Source: Ruminococcus flavefaciens ND2009
Lineage (GTDB): Bacteria; Bacillota; Clostridia; Oscillospirales; Ruminococcaceae
Direction: 5' to 3'
Assembly (NCBI RefSeq): GCF_000621785.1
Contig: NZ_KK211349.1
Coordinates: forward strand, 56,673 to 120,672
Length of the DNA: 64,000 nucleotides
The position numbers were made by a program, and so were the translations under genes. Shown here piece by piece: positions 18,558-26,404 of this stretch. How positions within the stretch are numbered: position 1 is the first letter of the stretch; each line of letters begins with the position of its first letter. A model generated the notes under the pieces. The model did no database searches. It had not been told where the DNA came from and was given only the letters and a program-made list of their open reading frames with translations.

Positions 18558-19853
18558 ATGAGCAATATCAGAGACTATCTTGAAGCACATAAACAGGAAA
18601 TGATCGACCTTCTCAGCGCACTTGTGGCAGTCCCCAGCGTTCAGGGCAAGGCTGAGGATGGAGCTCCCTTCGGAAAGGAGCCTGCAAGAGCTCTTGAGCT
18701 TATGCTGGAGAAATGCAGGGAGTACGGTTTTACTGTTGATAATGTTGAAAACTTCGCAGGCTCCGCAGATGTGAACGACCTGCCTGCGGGGCTTGCTGTA
18801 CTTACCCACCTTGACGTGGTGCCCGTCGGCGCAGGCTGGACCACGGATCCTTTCGTTCTGCGCTATGAGCCCGACACCGACAAGCTGGTGGGAAGGGGAG
18901 CTATCGATGACAAGGGACCTGCCGTTGCGGCGCTTTTTGCGGCAAGAGCCGTCAGGGAGCTGGGACTTCCCCTGAAAAAGGGAATTCGCCTTATTTTCGG
19001 CACCAACGAGGAAAACGGCTCAGCCGACCTTGAATACTACCGCAAGCACAGGGAGCTTCCGTCTATGGTGTTCACTCCCGACGGTGAATACCCTGTCATC
19101 AATGCGGAGAAGGGAATGCTGAGAGTGTGGTTCTCCTCGGACTTCGACGATGACGAGATACTGGATATACAGGCAGGAACGGTCATCAACGCCGTTCCCC
19201 AGTTCTGCACGGTGACCATGGAAAATGACGAGGGCGAGCCTGAGGAGGCTGTCTACGAGGGCGTTTCCGCACACGCATCTACTCCCGAAAAGGGCGAGAA
19301 CGCCATAACCCTGTTTCTGGACAGCTACTGCGGCGAGAATATGCTTATACAGTCCCTCGGGGAGCTGTTCCCTCACGGTGAGTTCAGCGGCAAGAGCTGC
19401 GGACTTGGCTTCCGCGATGAATTATCGGGGGATATGACCTGCGTGCTGTCAATGCTGAATACCGTGAACGGCAGGCTTTGCGGCGCTGTGGACATTCGGT
19501 TCCCCCTTGACCGCAAAAAGGCTGAGATAAGCGGTATCATCTGCGACGCCCTTGAGGGGGCAGGCTTTACCGTTGACAGCTGCGAGGGCGTGGAGCCCCA
19601 CTGTACCGACGAAAACAGCGAATTCGTCCAAGGTCTTCTCCGAGTCTATGAGCGCGTGACAGGGGATAAAGCCCACTGTATAGCCATCGGCGGCGGTACC
19701 TATGTACACGATATCGAGGGCGGAGTTGCCTTCGGTGCGGAGTTTCCCAATGAGGACGGCCGTATGCACAGCCCCGATGAGTTCATAACTGTTGCAAATC
19801 TTCTGAAAAATGCGGAGATAATGGCGGAGGCTATGGCTGAGCTCTGCGGCTGA
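18558..19853 (+). CDS. pepV: M20 family dipeptidase, PepV/Sapep type
   Basis: The 431-residue product matches dinuclear zinc M20 peptidases: LTHLDVVPVGAGWTTDPF, GRGAIDDKGPAVAAL and GTNEENGSAD carry the metal ligands and the catalytic acid. PepV-type enzymes cleave dipeptides in the cytoplasm. ATG 18558 is chosen for AAGGAG eight bases upstream and match to family N-termini; the open frame extends further but without a ribosome site. Confidence 0.9.
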   Translation: MSNIRDYLEAHKQEMIDLLSALVAVPSVQGKAEDGAPFGKEPARALELMLEKCREYGFTVDNVENFAGSADVNDLPAGLAVLTHLDVVPVGAGWTTDPFVLRYEPDTDKLVGRGAIDDKGPAVAALFAARAVRELGLPLKKGIRLIFGTNEENGSADLEYYRKHRELPSMVFTPDGEYPVINAEKGMLRVWFSSDFDDDEILDIQAGTVINAVPQFCTVTMENDEGEPEEAVYEGVSAHASTPEKGENAITLFLDSYCGENMLIQSLGELFPHGEFSGKSCGLGFRDELSGDMTCVLSMLNTVNGRLCGAVDIRFPLDRKKAEISGIICDALEGAGFTVDSCEGVEPHCTDENSEFVQGLLRVYERVTGDKAHCIAIGGGTYVHDIEGGVAFGAEFPNEDGRMHSPDEFITVANLLKNAEIMAEAMAELCG

Positions 19854-19884
19854 TTTTCAACAATTACAGGTAATATGTTGAAAA
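19854..19884. repeat. Inverted pair of DnaA-box-like 9-mers
   Basis: TTTTCAACA at 19854-19862 and its reverse complement TGTTGAAAA at 19876-19884 flank 13 bases directly after pepV. It could be a weak transcript-end stem or a DnaA site pair; the same 9-mers recur near 1.1 kb and 20.5 kb. Confidence 0.5.
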
Positions 19885-19968
19885 AGCCTGCTTATAAATA
19901 GGATTTCAAAGGTTTCACAACCCTTTGGCAGAGTCCGGAGGCAGCGCCCCTTGTAACAACGATCACGA

Positions 19969-20000
19969 AGCCCCGAGGCAATGCCCCGGGGCTCTCTTTT
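19969..20000 (+). terminator. Terminator after pepV
   Basis: AGCCCCG (19969-19975) pairs with CGGGGCT (19987-19993), followed by a T-rich run. The convergent gene on the other strand ends at 20002. Confidence 0.65.
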
Positions 20001-20001
20001 G

Positions 20002-20358
20002 TCATTCCCTTTTACTTTTACGGGAGGTAGTTTCCTCCTCGTCATGCTCCTTGTCGCCGTCAAGTCCGTCGATAATATCGTCCGCGGCGTCCTTAGCCCC
20101 GTCGATAGCCTCCTTGCCCGCGTCACCTGCGCCGTCAATGATGTCTTTACCGGCGTCACCGATACCGTCGGCAGCGTCGTCAACACGGTCCCGAATGTCA
20201 TTGTCAGCTGTAGTCTCGTACTTTTTACCGGTGGTGGAGTCCTCTATGACAGCGCCGTTTCCGTCGTCCGTATAATGTCCGTCGTTATTATCGCCGCAGC
20301 CTGTGAGAGTTGCACAAACGGTAAAAAATATGGAGCATATTGCTAAAAGCTTTTTCAT
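20002..20358 (-). CDS. Small Asp/Gly-rich lipoprotein
   Basis: From ATG 20358 the 118-residue product has a lipoprotein signal with lipobox LTGC, then a low-complexity acidic region of repeated units such as DAGKDIIDGAGDAGKEAIDG, about every 11 residues, ending in a charged tail. The repeats suggest an extended or amphipathic helical surface protein. Function is unknown. AAAGGAT lies upstream of the start; the DnaA-box cluster is directly upstream. Confidence 0.7.
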   Translation of the reverse strand: MKKLLAICSIFFTVCATLTGCGDNNDGHYTDDGNGAVIEDSTTGKKYETTADNDIRDRVDDAADGIGDAGKDIIDGAGDAGKEAIDGAKDAADDIIDGLDGDKEHDEEETTSRKSKRE

Positions 20359-20396
20359 ACAAATCATATCCTTTACAGTGAATTGTTGTGGAGCTG

Positions 20397-20555
20397 TTTT
20401 CCACAACGTATTTTTATTGTTTACTCATTTTCCCTGATTATCCACACCGTTTTCAACTTTTAAGAACTTCCAGAAAGTTAATTCTGCGTTGTTTTCCACT
20501 CTTTCAACAGAGTTATCAACAATCGAACATATGACTCCACAGTCATTTCAACACC
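20397..20555. other. DnaA-box cluster away from oriC
   Basis: Within 160 bp: TTTTCCACA (20397-20405), a perfect TTATCCACA (20438-20446), TTTTCCACT (20492-20500), TTATCAACA (20513-20521), TGTTGAAAA on the other strand (20537-20545) and TTTTCCACC (20547-20555). Several TTTCAACA variants lie between. The density exceeds that of the dnaA-dnaN gap. Box clusters in Bacillus titrate DnaA or control genes. The whole 20359-20830 gap holds this cluster, a promoter and a MITE-like element. Confidence 0.65.
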
Positions 20556-20636
20556 GTGTTGAAAACTTTTCCACCCCTGTGTGAAATATAATTAGGACGA
20601 TATTGCTGTAAGAATTTGGTTAAAAGTTGTTTCCGC

Positions 20637-20665
20637 TTGAATTATGTCACAACTTGTGATATAAT
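20637..20665 (+). promoter_or_regulatory. Putative promoter for the DUF2461 gene
   Basis: TTGAAT, 17-bp spacer containing a TCACAA/TTGTGA dyad, then TATAAT. It abuts the left edge of the MITE-like element. Confidence 0.5.
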
Positions 20666-20666
20666 A

Positions 20667-20815
20667 AATCATAATTTAACACCTGCGGTGTTAAATTATG
20701 AGTGAGTAGAGAGTAGTAAGTAGAGAGGAGTATTATTCAGTGTATCGGCTTCTACTCACTACTTTCTACTTACTACTTACTCAAATCATAATTTTGCTCC
20801 GCAAAATTATGATTT
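20667..20815. mobile_element. MITE-like element bounded by inverted repeats
   Basis: A 149-bp segment starts AAATCATAATTT and ends AAATTATGATTT. Each end forms its own perfect hairpin with a 3-nt loop: a 14-bp stem at 20670-20700 (loop TGC) and a 15-bp stem at 20783-20815 (loop TCC). The middle carries long imperfect complementary tracts of GTAGTAAGTAG type. No coding potential is seen. Classification as a mobile element is inference. Confidence 0.5.
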
Positions 20816-20830
20816 ATGAAAGGATAAACC

Positions 20831-21571
20831 ATGTTTGAAGGATTTTCACAGGAGGCGCTGGAGTTCCTCCTCGGTATAAGGCATAACAACAATAAAGAGT
20901 GGTTCGAGCCGCGGAAGGCGGTCTACACCGAGAAGATATACGAGCCCATGAAGGCTCTCGGAGAGGAGCTTTTTGCGCCCTTTGCCGAAACTGACGGAAT
21001 GATGTACAAGGTGGGCAGGATATACCGCGACGAGAATTTCGCTCCCTATCTTCACTACCGCGACACCATGTGGATATATGTTCGCTACGATGCCTGGTAC
21101 TGGAGCAAGACTCCTACCCTGTATTTCGAGCTTTCCCCCGAGGGAGCGGAGTTCGGCTTCCGTATTTCCAAGCCCGAAGCCGCTGTTATGGAGCGTTTCC
21201 GCAGCGGACTTCTTGAGGACTCGGAGCCGTTTATCAACATGGTGGATGAGCTTGTTGAAAAGTACGGGCTCACCGTCGGCGGTGACGAGTACAAGCGGAA
21301 AAAGTCCTGTCCCGACCCGAAGCTGGAGCCCTATTTCATCAAAAAGGGGGTTAGCGTCCACACCAAGGTCAGCGGCGCTGAGGAGCTTTTTTCCCATAAA
21401 ATAGCTGACCACGCTATTGAAGTATTCAAGGCGCTCCAGCCTCTCAACGATTATTTCCACGAGATAGTTGAAATGGAGGAGCTTGCAAAGGCTCTGCTGA
21501 AGGAGGAAAAGTCTCAGCCCGAGCCCGAGATCAACATGGTAAAAGCTCCCGATGTGGAATTTATGTGGTAG
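20831..21571 (+). CDS. DUF2461 (TIGR02453) family protein
   Basis: The 246-residue product begins MFEGFSQEALEFLLGIRHNNNKEWFEPRK and matches the DUF2461 family along its length, including the central IYRDENFAPYLHYRDTMWI and YFELSPEGAEFGFRI. The family is widespread and has no established function. AAAGGATAAACC precedes the ATG. Confidence 0.88.
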   Translation: MFEGFSQEALEFLLGIRHNNNKEWFEPRKAVYTEKIYEPMKALGEELFAPFAETDGMMYKVGRIYRDENFAPYLHYRDTMWIYVRYDAWYWSKTPTLYFELSPEGAEFGFRISKPEAAVMERFRSGLLEDSEPFINMVDELVEKYGLTVGGDEYKRKKSCPDPKLEPYFIKKGVSVHTKVSGAEELFSHKIADHAIEVFKALQPLNDYFHEIVEMEELAKALLKEEKSQPEPEINMVKAPDVEFMW

Positions 21572-21798
21572 CGCGGAGCCCGCGCTGCCTTGCCAGCTCT
21601 GCATATAGCTGTGAAATCCAAATCAAAGATTTGGTACACAGCGTAACGTTGCCGCTCGCAAGCTTGCTTACAGTTATAAGGATCGATATTCGTACATCGC
21701 TTACAGCACTTTTTTTAACTGAACGTGAAAAGCTGACGTCAGAATTTTTATGCGGATATCACTTATAATTATGAATTATGCATTATGAATTATGAATT

Positions 21799-22641
21799 TT
21801 AAAACAGCCCTCTTACGTCCTCAAAGCTGAGGGCAGGCTGCAATGCAAGGTTTATGCCGAAGGCGATGAGCTGAGAGGCGCGCTCTGTAAGGCGGTCTAT
21901 ATCACGGGGAGTTACCATCATATTTGGCAGCTCCCTGTTTATTTTCTCCCCTGTCAGGCTGCGGACTATGGTGTGCATATCCACCACCGTAGGAACTCCC
22001 ACGGCGATAACGGGAACTCCCAGCACCTTTTCCGACAGCTCTATGCGGTGGTTGGAAACACCGCTTCCCGGGGATATGCCTGTGTCGGTGAGCTGTATGG
22101 TGGTGCCCAGACGGCTTATGTCCGTGCAGGCGAGGGCGTCCACGGCTATGACTGCGGCAGGGCGGAGCTCCGTCGCTACTGCCCGTATAAGCTCCGCGGA
22201 CTCAATGCCCGTCTGCCCCATTACTCCACCTGCAAGGGAGCTGACTCGGCGCAGGGACGCGAAAAACTCCTCTTCCACGGTATCGCAGCTGAGATGCCGC
22301 GTGGCAAGCACCTTTGCGGCAGTCTGGGGACCTATGGCGTCGGGCGTAATATCGTTGTTGCCGATACCTGCCACCAGAATATCCCCCTCGGGCACAAGTG
22401 CGGACAGCTCCGCAGCAAGCTCCTCGGTCATGGACTGATAGTCCTCGGCAAAGCGGCTGAGACTGCTGCCCTCAAGGGTGATGTAGCGTCCCCTGCCCTT
22501 GCCGATGGTGTCAAGGCAGCTGTCGTCGTCAATGGTTATCTCCGTTATGCGGAAAGCCCTTCCCCTTGTGGAGATGTGAACGCTTTCGGGCAGGCTGTCG
22601 GGAGATATGCTTTCAAGTGCAAGATCAGTACGAATATCCAT
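21799..22641 (-). CDS. gpr: Germination protease Gpr
   Basis: The 280-residue product starts MDIRTDLALES and contains GDILVAGIGNNDITPDAIGP and AVDALACTDISRLGTTIQL, the conserved aspartate regions of the Gpr aspartic protease that degrades small acid-soluble spore proteins on germination. ATG 22641 is chosen for GGAGG five bases upstream. The propeptide found in Bacillus enzymes is absent or only two residues long. It is divergent from rpsT, a neighbour pair also common in Bacillus and Clostridium. Confidence 0.92.
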   Translation of the reverse strand: MDIRTDLALESISPDSLPESVHISTRGRAFRITEITIDDDSCLDTIGKGRGRYITLEGSSLSRFAEDYQSMTEELAAELSALVPEGDILVAGIGNNDITPDAIGPQTAAKVLATRHLSCDTVEEEFFASLRRVSSLAGGVMGQTGIESAELIRAVATELRPAAVIAVDALACTDISRLGTTIQLTDTGISPGSGVSNHRIELSEKVLGVPVIAVGVPTVVDMHTIVRSLTGEKINRELPNMMVTPRDIDRLTERASQLIAFGINLALQPALSFEDVRGLF

Positions 22642-22712
22642 GAATTCCTCCATATTGTGCATATTGCTTTAATTGTGGAAAATATTTCGGGTCATAATTT
22701 CACTTTTGGCTA

Positions 22713-22741
22713 TTGAAAATGGTGTGGAAAAATGTTATAAT
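22713..22741 (+). promoter_or_regulatory. Putative rpsT promoter
   Basis: TTGAAA, 17-bp spacer, TATAAT. The 126-base leader downstream contains a CAGCTG/CAGCTG stem (22761-22779), a candidate site for S20 autoregulation. Confidence 0.7.
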
Positions 22742-22867
22742 TATATTTGTCTCAGTATGGCAGCTGTGCGTTGCAGCTGTCGGGAGTGAACGAACCCGTG
22801 TTTGCTCCTATTATCTGTAAAATGCAGGCGATTATTCGGTCTGCATAATCCAAGGAGGTGTAACGTA

Positions 22868-23128
22868 ATGCCAAACATTAAGTCTGCAAAGAAGAGAGTA
22901 AAGGTCAATGCAACAAAGGCTGCTGCCAACAAGGCAAGAAAGTCTAATCTCAAGACTATCCTCAAGAAGGCTGACGCAGCTGTAGCAGCTGGTTCTGCTG
23001 ACAAGGCAGAGGCAATCAAGGTTGCTATCAAGAGAGTTGATCAGGCTTGCGCAAAGGGTCTTATGCACAAGAATAAGGCTGCAAGAAAGAAGTCACAGCT
23101 CGCTAAGAAGCTCAACTCTGCTGAATAA
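22868..23128 (+). CDS. rpsT: 30S ribosomal protein S20
   Basis: The 86-residue lysine- and alanine-rich product starts MPNIKSAKKRVKVNATKAAANKARKS and has the helical S20 pattern ending KKSQLAKKLNSAE. S20 is a primary 16S rRNA binder. AAGGAGGTG lies before the ATG. It has its own promoter, leader and terminator. Confidence 0.97.
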   Translation: MPNIKSAKKRVKVNATKAAANKARKSNLKTILKKADAAVAAGSADKAEAIKVAIKRVDQACAKGLMHKNKAARKKSQLAKKLNSAE

Positions 23129-23154
23129 GGTCTTTTTTGATCATATAAGAAATG

Positions 23155-23196
23155 AACCCCTTGCGGACAACTCACGGTCCTGCAAGGGGGTTTTGT
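23155..23196 (+). terminator. Terminator after rpsT
   Basis: AACCCCTTGC (23155-23164) pairs with GCAAGGGGG (23182-23190), followed by TTTTGTTTT. Confidence 0.85.
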
Positions 23197-23222
23197 TTTG
23201 GAAAAGTGAATATAAAGACAAA

Positions 23223-23260
23223 CCCCGAGGCTTTCCGTAAAAGCTTCGGGGATATTTTTA
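23223..23260. terminator. Convergent bidirectional terminator
   Basis: CCCCGA (23223-23228) pairs with TCGGGG (23246-23251) around AGCTTTT-type inner pairing; T runs flank both sides. It probably ends the minus-strand gene at 23268. Confidence 0.65.
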
Positions 23261-23267
23261 TGAAAAG

Positions 23268-23474
23268 TCAATTCATCTGGGATTTAGCTACTTCCTTGAG
23301 GACGTGTTCCATGACCTCTTCGGTAGTAGGCACTCTTCCTTTACCTAACTTATTTATGGGGTTTTTGGGGTCTTTGCAGGCTTCTGCGATAGATGCTTCG
23401 ATCTCGCGTCTTACTTCTTCTTCTGATACTCCGTTTTTTACAGCTATTTCCTTTAAAATGTCATTTATGTTCAT
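23268..23474 (-). CDS. Mini-protein like the recognition half of the Spo0A effector domain
   Basis: The 68-residue product (ATG 23474, GGAGGG upstream) aligns by eye to the last part of Spo0A: SEEEVRREIEASIAEAC corresponds to the Spo0A segment [15 protein letters not shown], and GRVPTTEEVMEHVLKEVA to [16 protein letters not shown]. It has no receiver and lacks the first half of the effector domain. It could bind DNA weakly, interact with Spo0A, or do something unrelated. It lies 0.7 kb downstream of spo0A on the same strand, separated by a flavin-reductase-like gene. Confidence 0.7.
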   Translation of the reverse strand: MNINDILKEIAVKNGVSEEEVRREIEASIAEACKDPKNPINKLGKGRVPTTEEVMEHVLKEVAKSQMN

Positions 23475-23555
23475 ATTCCCTCCAATAGCAGCTTTTACCG
23501 TGAAAAGCACTGGTCGTGTTGTTTGTTTTGTGATGTTATTATGCCCCTTTTGCGC

Positions 23556-24065
23556 TTACTTTTTCACATATACTCCGACGATCTCGGAGATATAAGCGCG
23601 GTGGTACGGATCCGTGCCGAAGAATCTGGCGGGGATACCGTCATCTGTGAGAAAACCGCTCTCCTGAAGGTCATAGCTGTAGAGCTTGCGGCAGACCAGT
23701 ACGAGCTCTGCCTCCTCGAAAGCCATTGAGCCGTCTATCTCAACAGGAGTGAGACCTGTCTCCTCAGCCTTGTTGCAGTCCCTGCCCGAATGGGAACCGC
23801 AGAAGGAGAGGGCATTTCTGTATTCCTCGCCATAGAACGAAGCTGTAAAGCACTCGCCCTTCTCGACGAAGTCATAGGTATAGCGGTTAGGTCTGATGTA
23901 GCAGGTAAGGACGTTCTTGTTCCAGAGAACACCCAGCTGACCCCATGAAGCGGTCATTGTGTTGAAGCTGTCCTTATCGCCGCCTGTCAGGAGCATCCAT
24001 TGTTTGCCGATCTTATCGAAGGGATTGAATGAAAGCTCACTGATGTCGATTTTTGTAAAAGCCAT
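23556..24065 (-). CDS. Flavin reductase-like domain protein
   Basis: The 169-residue product (ATG 24065, AGGAGG upstream) resembles FMN-binding flavin reductase-like proteins: NTMTASWGQLGVLWNKNVLTCYIRPNRYTYDF is the typical flavin-binding strand region, with GSHSGRDCNK and EAELVLVCRK further on. It may act as flavoredoxin or a small redox protein. The neighbours on the same strand are spo0A upstream and the mini Spo0A-like gene downstream. Confidence 0.85.
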   Translation of the reverse strand: MAFTKIDISELSFNPFDKIGKQWMLLTGGDKDSFNTMTASWGQLGVLWNKNVLTCYIRPNRYTYDFVEKGECFTASFYGEEYRNALSFCGSHSGRDCNKAEETGLTPVEIDGSMAFEEAELVLVCRKLYSYDLQESGFLTDDGIPARFFGTDPYHRAYISEIVGVYVKK

Positions 24066-24132
24066 GATGTTGTTCCTCCTTTTATTATTATCACGGAATA
24101 GTATATTCGGAAACAACGCGGCTTATACGTTA

Positions 24133-24888
24133 TCAGTGAGTGTTCAGTGCACTTTTATAGCGAAGTCTGAGCTTATCTGTGATAAGAGCGATGAATTCCG
24201 AATTTGTGGGCTTGCCCTTTCCTGTATCAACTGTATAGCCGAAGAAGGAATTAAGGGTATCCACGTTTCCTCTGTCCCATGCTATTTCGATAGCGTGGCG
24301 GATAGCACGTTCCACCCGTGATGACGTGGTATCGTAGATACCTGCCACAGTGGGATAGAGGAGCTTAGTTACGCTGTCAAGGAGAGTTTTGTCCTTGATA
24401 GAGTAAAGGATAGCCGTTCTGAGATAGTGATATCCTTTTATATGAGCGGGCACTCCCAGCTGATGAATCATGTCGGTGACTACCACCTCCATATCATCGC
24501 TGAGACTGCTTACCCTGTCTCCGAGAGAAGAATTGATAGCGGTGCAGAGGTCCTCTGCGCTGTAGGGTCTGAGCATGAATCTTGAAGCTCCGTTTTCCAT
24601 TACCTGTCTTTCGATGAACTCGTTGTCATAGGCAGAAGTAATGATGAAGACAGGGGGCTTTACGCCCGAGTCCTTCACGGTCCTCATGACCGAGATGATG
24701 TCGCCGTTCTGGGACGAGATGTCCATTACAGCCACATCGGGGGGATCCTTCTTGATAGACTCAAGTATTATACCGCAGTCTCTGCGCCTTGTATAGGCAT
24801 ACATTCCCTTTTCGCGGAGCTTATTAGCCACGCTTACACCTGTTTCGGCGGAATCGTCGCCGATAAGTACCTTTACCTTGTTGTTCAT
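24133..24888 (-). CDS. spo0A: Sporulation master regulator Spo0A
   Basis: The 251-residue response regulator has a receiver domain (residues 1-120, acidic pair D11/D12, phospho-acceptor D56) and the diagnostic Spo0A effector domain (about 140-245): [33 protein letters not shown] and [12 protein letters not shown]. It directs entry into sporulation and other stationary-phase changes. The receiver is unusual: the invariant lysine is Arg (FMLRPYS) and the Met-Pro after the active Asp is absent (DISSQNGD). AGGAGG precedes ATG 24888. Confidence 0.95.
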   Translation of the reverse strand: MNNKVKVLIGDDSAETGVSVANKLREKGMYAYTRRRDCGIILESIKKDPPDVAVMDISSQNGDIISVMRTVKDSGVKPPVFIITSAYDNEFIERQVMENGASRFMLRPYSAEDLCTAINSSLGDRVSSLSDDMEVVVTDMIHQLGVPAHIKGYHYLRTAILYSIKDKTLLDSVTKLLYPTVAGIYDTTSSRVERAIRHAIEIAWDRGNVDTLNSFFGYTVDTGKGKPTNSEFIALITDKLRLRYKSALNTH

Positions 24889-24932
24889 TATTTATACCTC
24901 CTTTTACTTGACGGTCCCTGACCGCTCAATAA

Positions 24933-24961
24933 TGATAACACGAAGCAAAAGGTGGCTGCAA
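24933..24961 (-). promoter_or_regulatory. Putative spo0A promoter
   Basis: On the minus strand TTGCAG, 17-bp spacer, TTATCA, about 45 bases before the ATG. A GCCGT/ACGGC stem near 25029-25043 could end the upstream operon. Confidence 0.4.
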
Positions 24962-25078
24962 CGGGATTTTTTAGGTTCTTACGGTATTTTTGGGTGGGAA
25001 ATGTAATAACCCATAGCTGTTATAAAACGCCGTCGAAAACGGCTGTCGTAATTGAAGTTATGTGGGAAAAAGCTGCGG

Positions 25079-26389
25079 TCACTTTTTCTTTTTTCCCGTG
25101 AGTATGCCCTCTGAGATCTCCCTGACTCTTGTACCTTCGGGGAAAAGCTTGTCGGCAAGCTTCTGAAGAGGGTTCTTTTTGACCGCTTTTGTATGTACGG
25201 GAGCGAGTTTTGGTTCATTGGCGGGTTTTCCCCATTTTTTGAGACCAATTTCGGACAGAGTGGGCTTTATGAGCTCTCTGTCGCCGATATAGCTGAATTT
25301 TTCGATGAATTCCAGCGGCAGCTGACAGCCTTCGCCGCCGTATTTCCCGATGAAATCTCCGAAATGGTGGTAGACCATCTGTTCAAAGTCCTGTTTTCCC
25401 GCAGAGATCTCCTTATTTTTCTCCATAGCGTCGATGAGCTGGCGCTGGAGCTCGGTCTCGGGGGAGAAGTCCTTGATGAACGTAAGGGGACCCAGTACGA
25501 TGAAGCCCAGCATACGGGCATCGCCGCAGAAATCGCTCTTTGGTCTTTTATTCTGAGGAGTGTCGAAGCCGTATATTGCATAGAGAGCCAGAGCGCACCT
25601 GAGAGCGGTGAATTTCGGCTCCTCGATGTCGTAGAGGTGCTTTTCCTCGATGAAGCCGCGGAGCCTTCCCGACTTGACCATAAGTGGAAGTACGGGCTGG
25701 AGCATTATGGCTCTCATGCCCTTCATTATGGGCGTCTCAACATCGTTAACAATGTCGCTTCCTATGTGGAGTATATTTGAAGCTTCAACTCCCGATTTCT
25801 TTATGACCGTGCCGATGAAGGCAGAAGCGGCGGAATCGGGGATATTCTGCTCGGCGGGGATAATGAGCGAATCGTATTCGCCGTAGCCGCAGTCGCAGAG
25901 TATCTTCACTATAACGTCCCTCGGATAGATCGATTCCGAGGTGATGATTATCTTGTTCTTACAGTCCTTTGCCTTGTCGAAAAGGAGCTTTCCCGTATGT
26001 CTGGCAAAGGCAAAATGGTGTATAAGGTCGCACTCGCGGTTGAAGAGCTTTTCCCTTCCTGCGGGAGTGATACCGCTCATCTTGGTGAAGATGTCGTATA
26101 TCTTCTCAAGGGTCACATTGCCCTTGAGGGCGTATTTTTTCTCCGCAGCCTTCTGTGCCTCGGTCCTGAGCTGAGTGAAGGTCTTGTCCCCTGTATTCAG
26201 CAGGGAGAAGTCATCCTCCATGAACAGGAAAAGGTCCTCGGGCTGAGAGAATGGGGTAATGACCAGGGTGTCCCACATTTTGAAGCTGGCAGCCCTGTGG
26301 TCATTTCTTTCCACCTCATGGAGCATTTTCACCATCAGCTCCGCCTGAGTGTCGGAATCGGGTTTTATCGGCGAAATATCGTCGTTCAT
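25079..26389 (-). CDS. HAD-like protein with altered catalytic nucleophile
   Basis: The 436-residue product looks like a large HAD-superfamily protein of the kind often found near glycosyltransferases: motif I region SFKMWDTLVITPF (residues 35-47), motif II KIIITSES, and motif IV ILHIGSDIVNDVETP. At the motif I position normally held by the nucleophilic aspartate (SFDxWDTL) there is Lys37, so phosphatase activity is doubtful. The C-terminal 180 residues are not recognised. It is the last gene of the GH95-GH26 run, 15 bases behind it. Confidence 0.7.
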   Translation of the reverse strand: MNDDISPIKPDSDTQAELMVKMLHEVERNDHRAASFKMWDTLVITPFSQPEDLFLFMEDDFSLLNTGDKTFTQLRTEAQKAAEKKYALKGNVTLEKIYDIFTKMSGITPAGREKLFNRECDLIHHFAFARHTGKLLFDKAKDCKNKIIITSESIYPRDVIVKILCDCGYGEYDSLIIPAEQNIPDSAASAFIGTVIKKSGVEASNILHIGSDIVNDVETPIMKGMRAIMLQPVLPLMVKSGRLRGFIEEKHLYDIEEPKFTALRCALALYAIYGFDTPQNKRPKSDFCGDARMLGFIVLGPLTFIKDFSPETELQRQLIDAMEKNKEISAGKQDFEQMVYHHFGDFIGKYGGEGCQLPLEFIEKFSYIGDRELIKPTLSEIGLKKWGKPANEPKLAPVHTKAVKKNPLQKLADKLFPEGTRVREISEGILTGKKKK

Positions 26390-26404
26390 GCGAAGCCTCC
26401 TTCC

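Noticed and set aside
21973..22716. Plus-strand open frame opposite gpr
   Set aside because: Shadow of gpr; no recognisable protein pattern.
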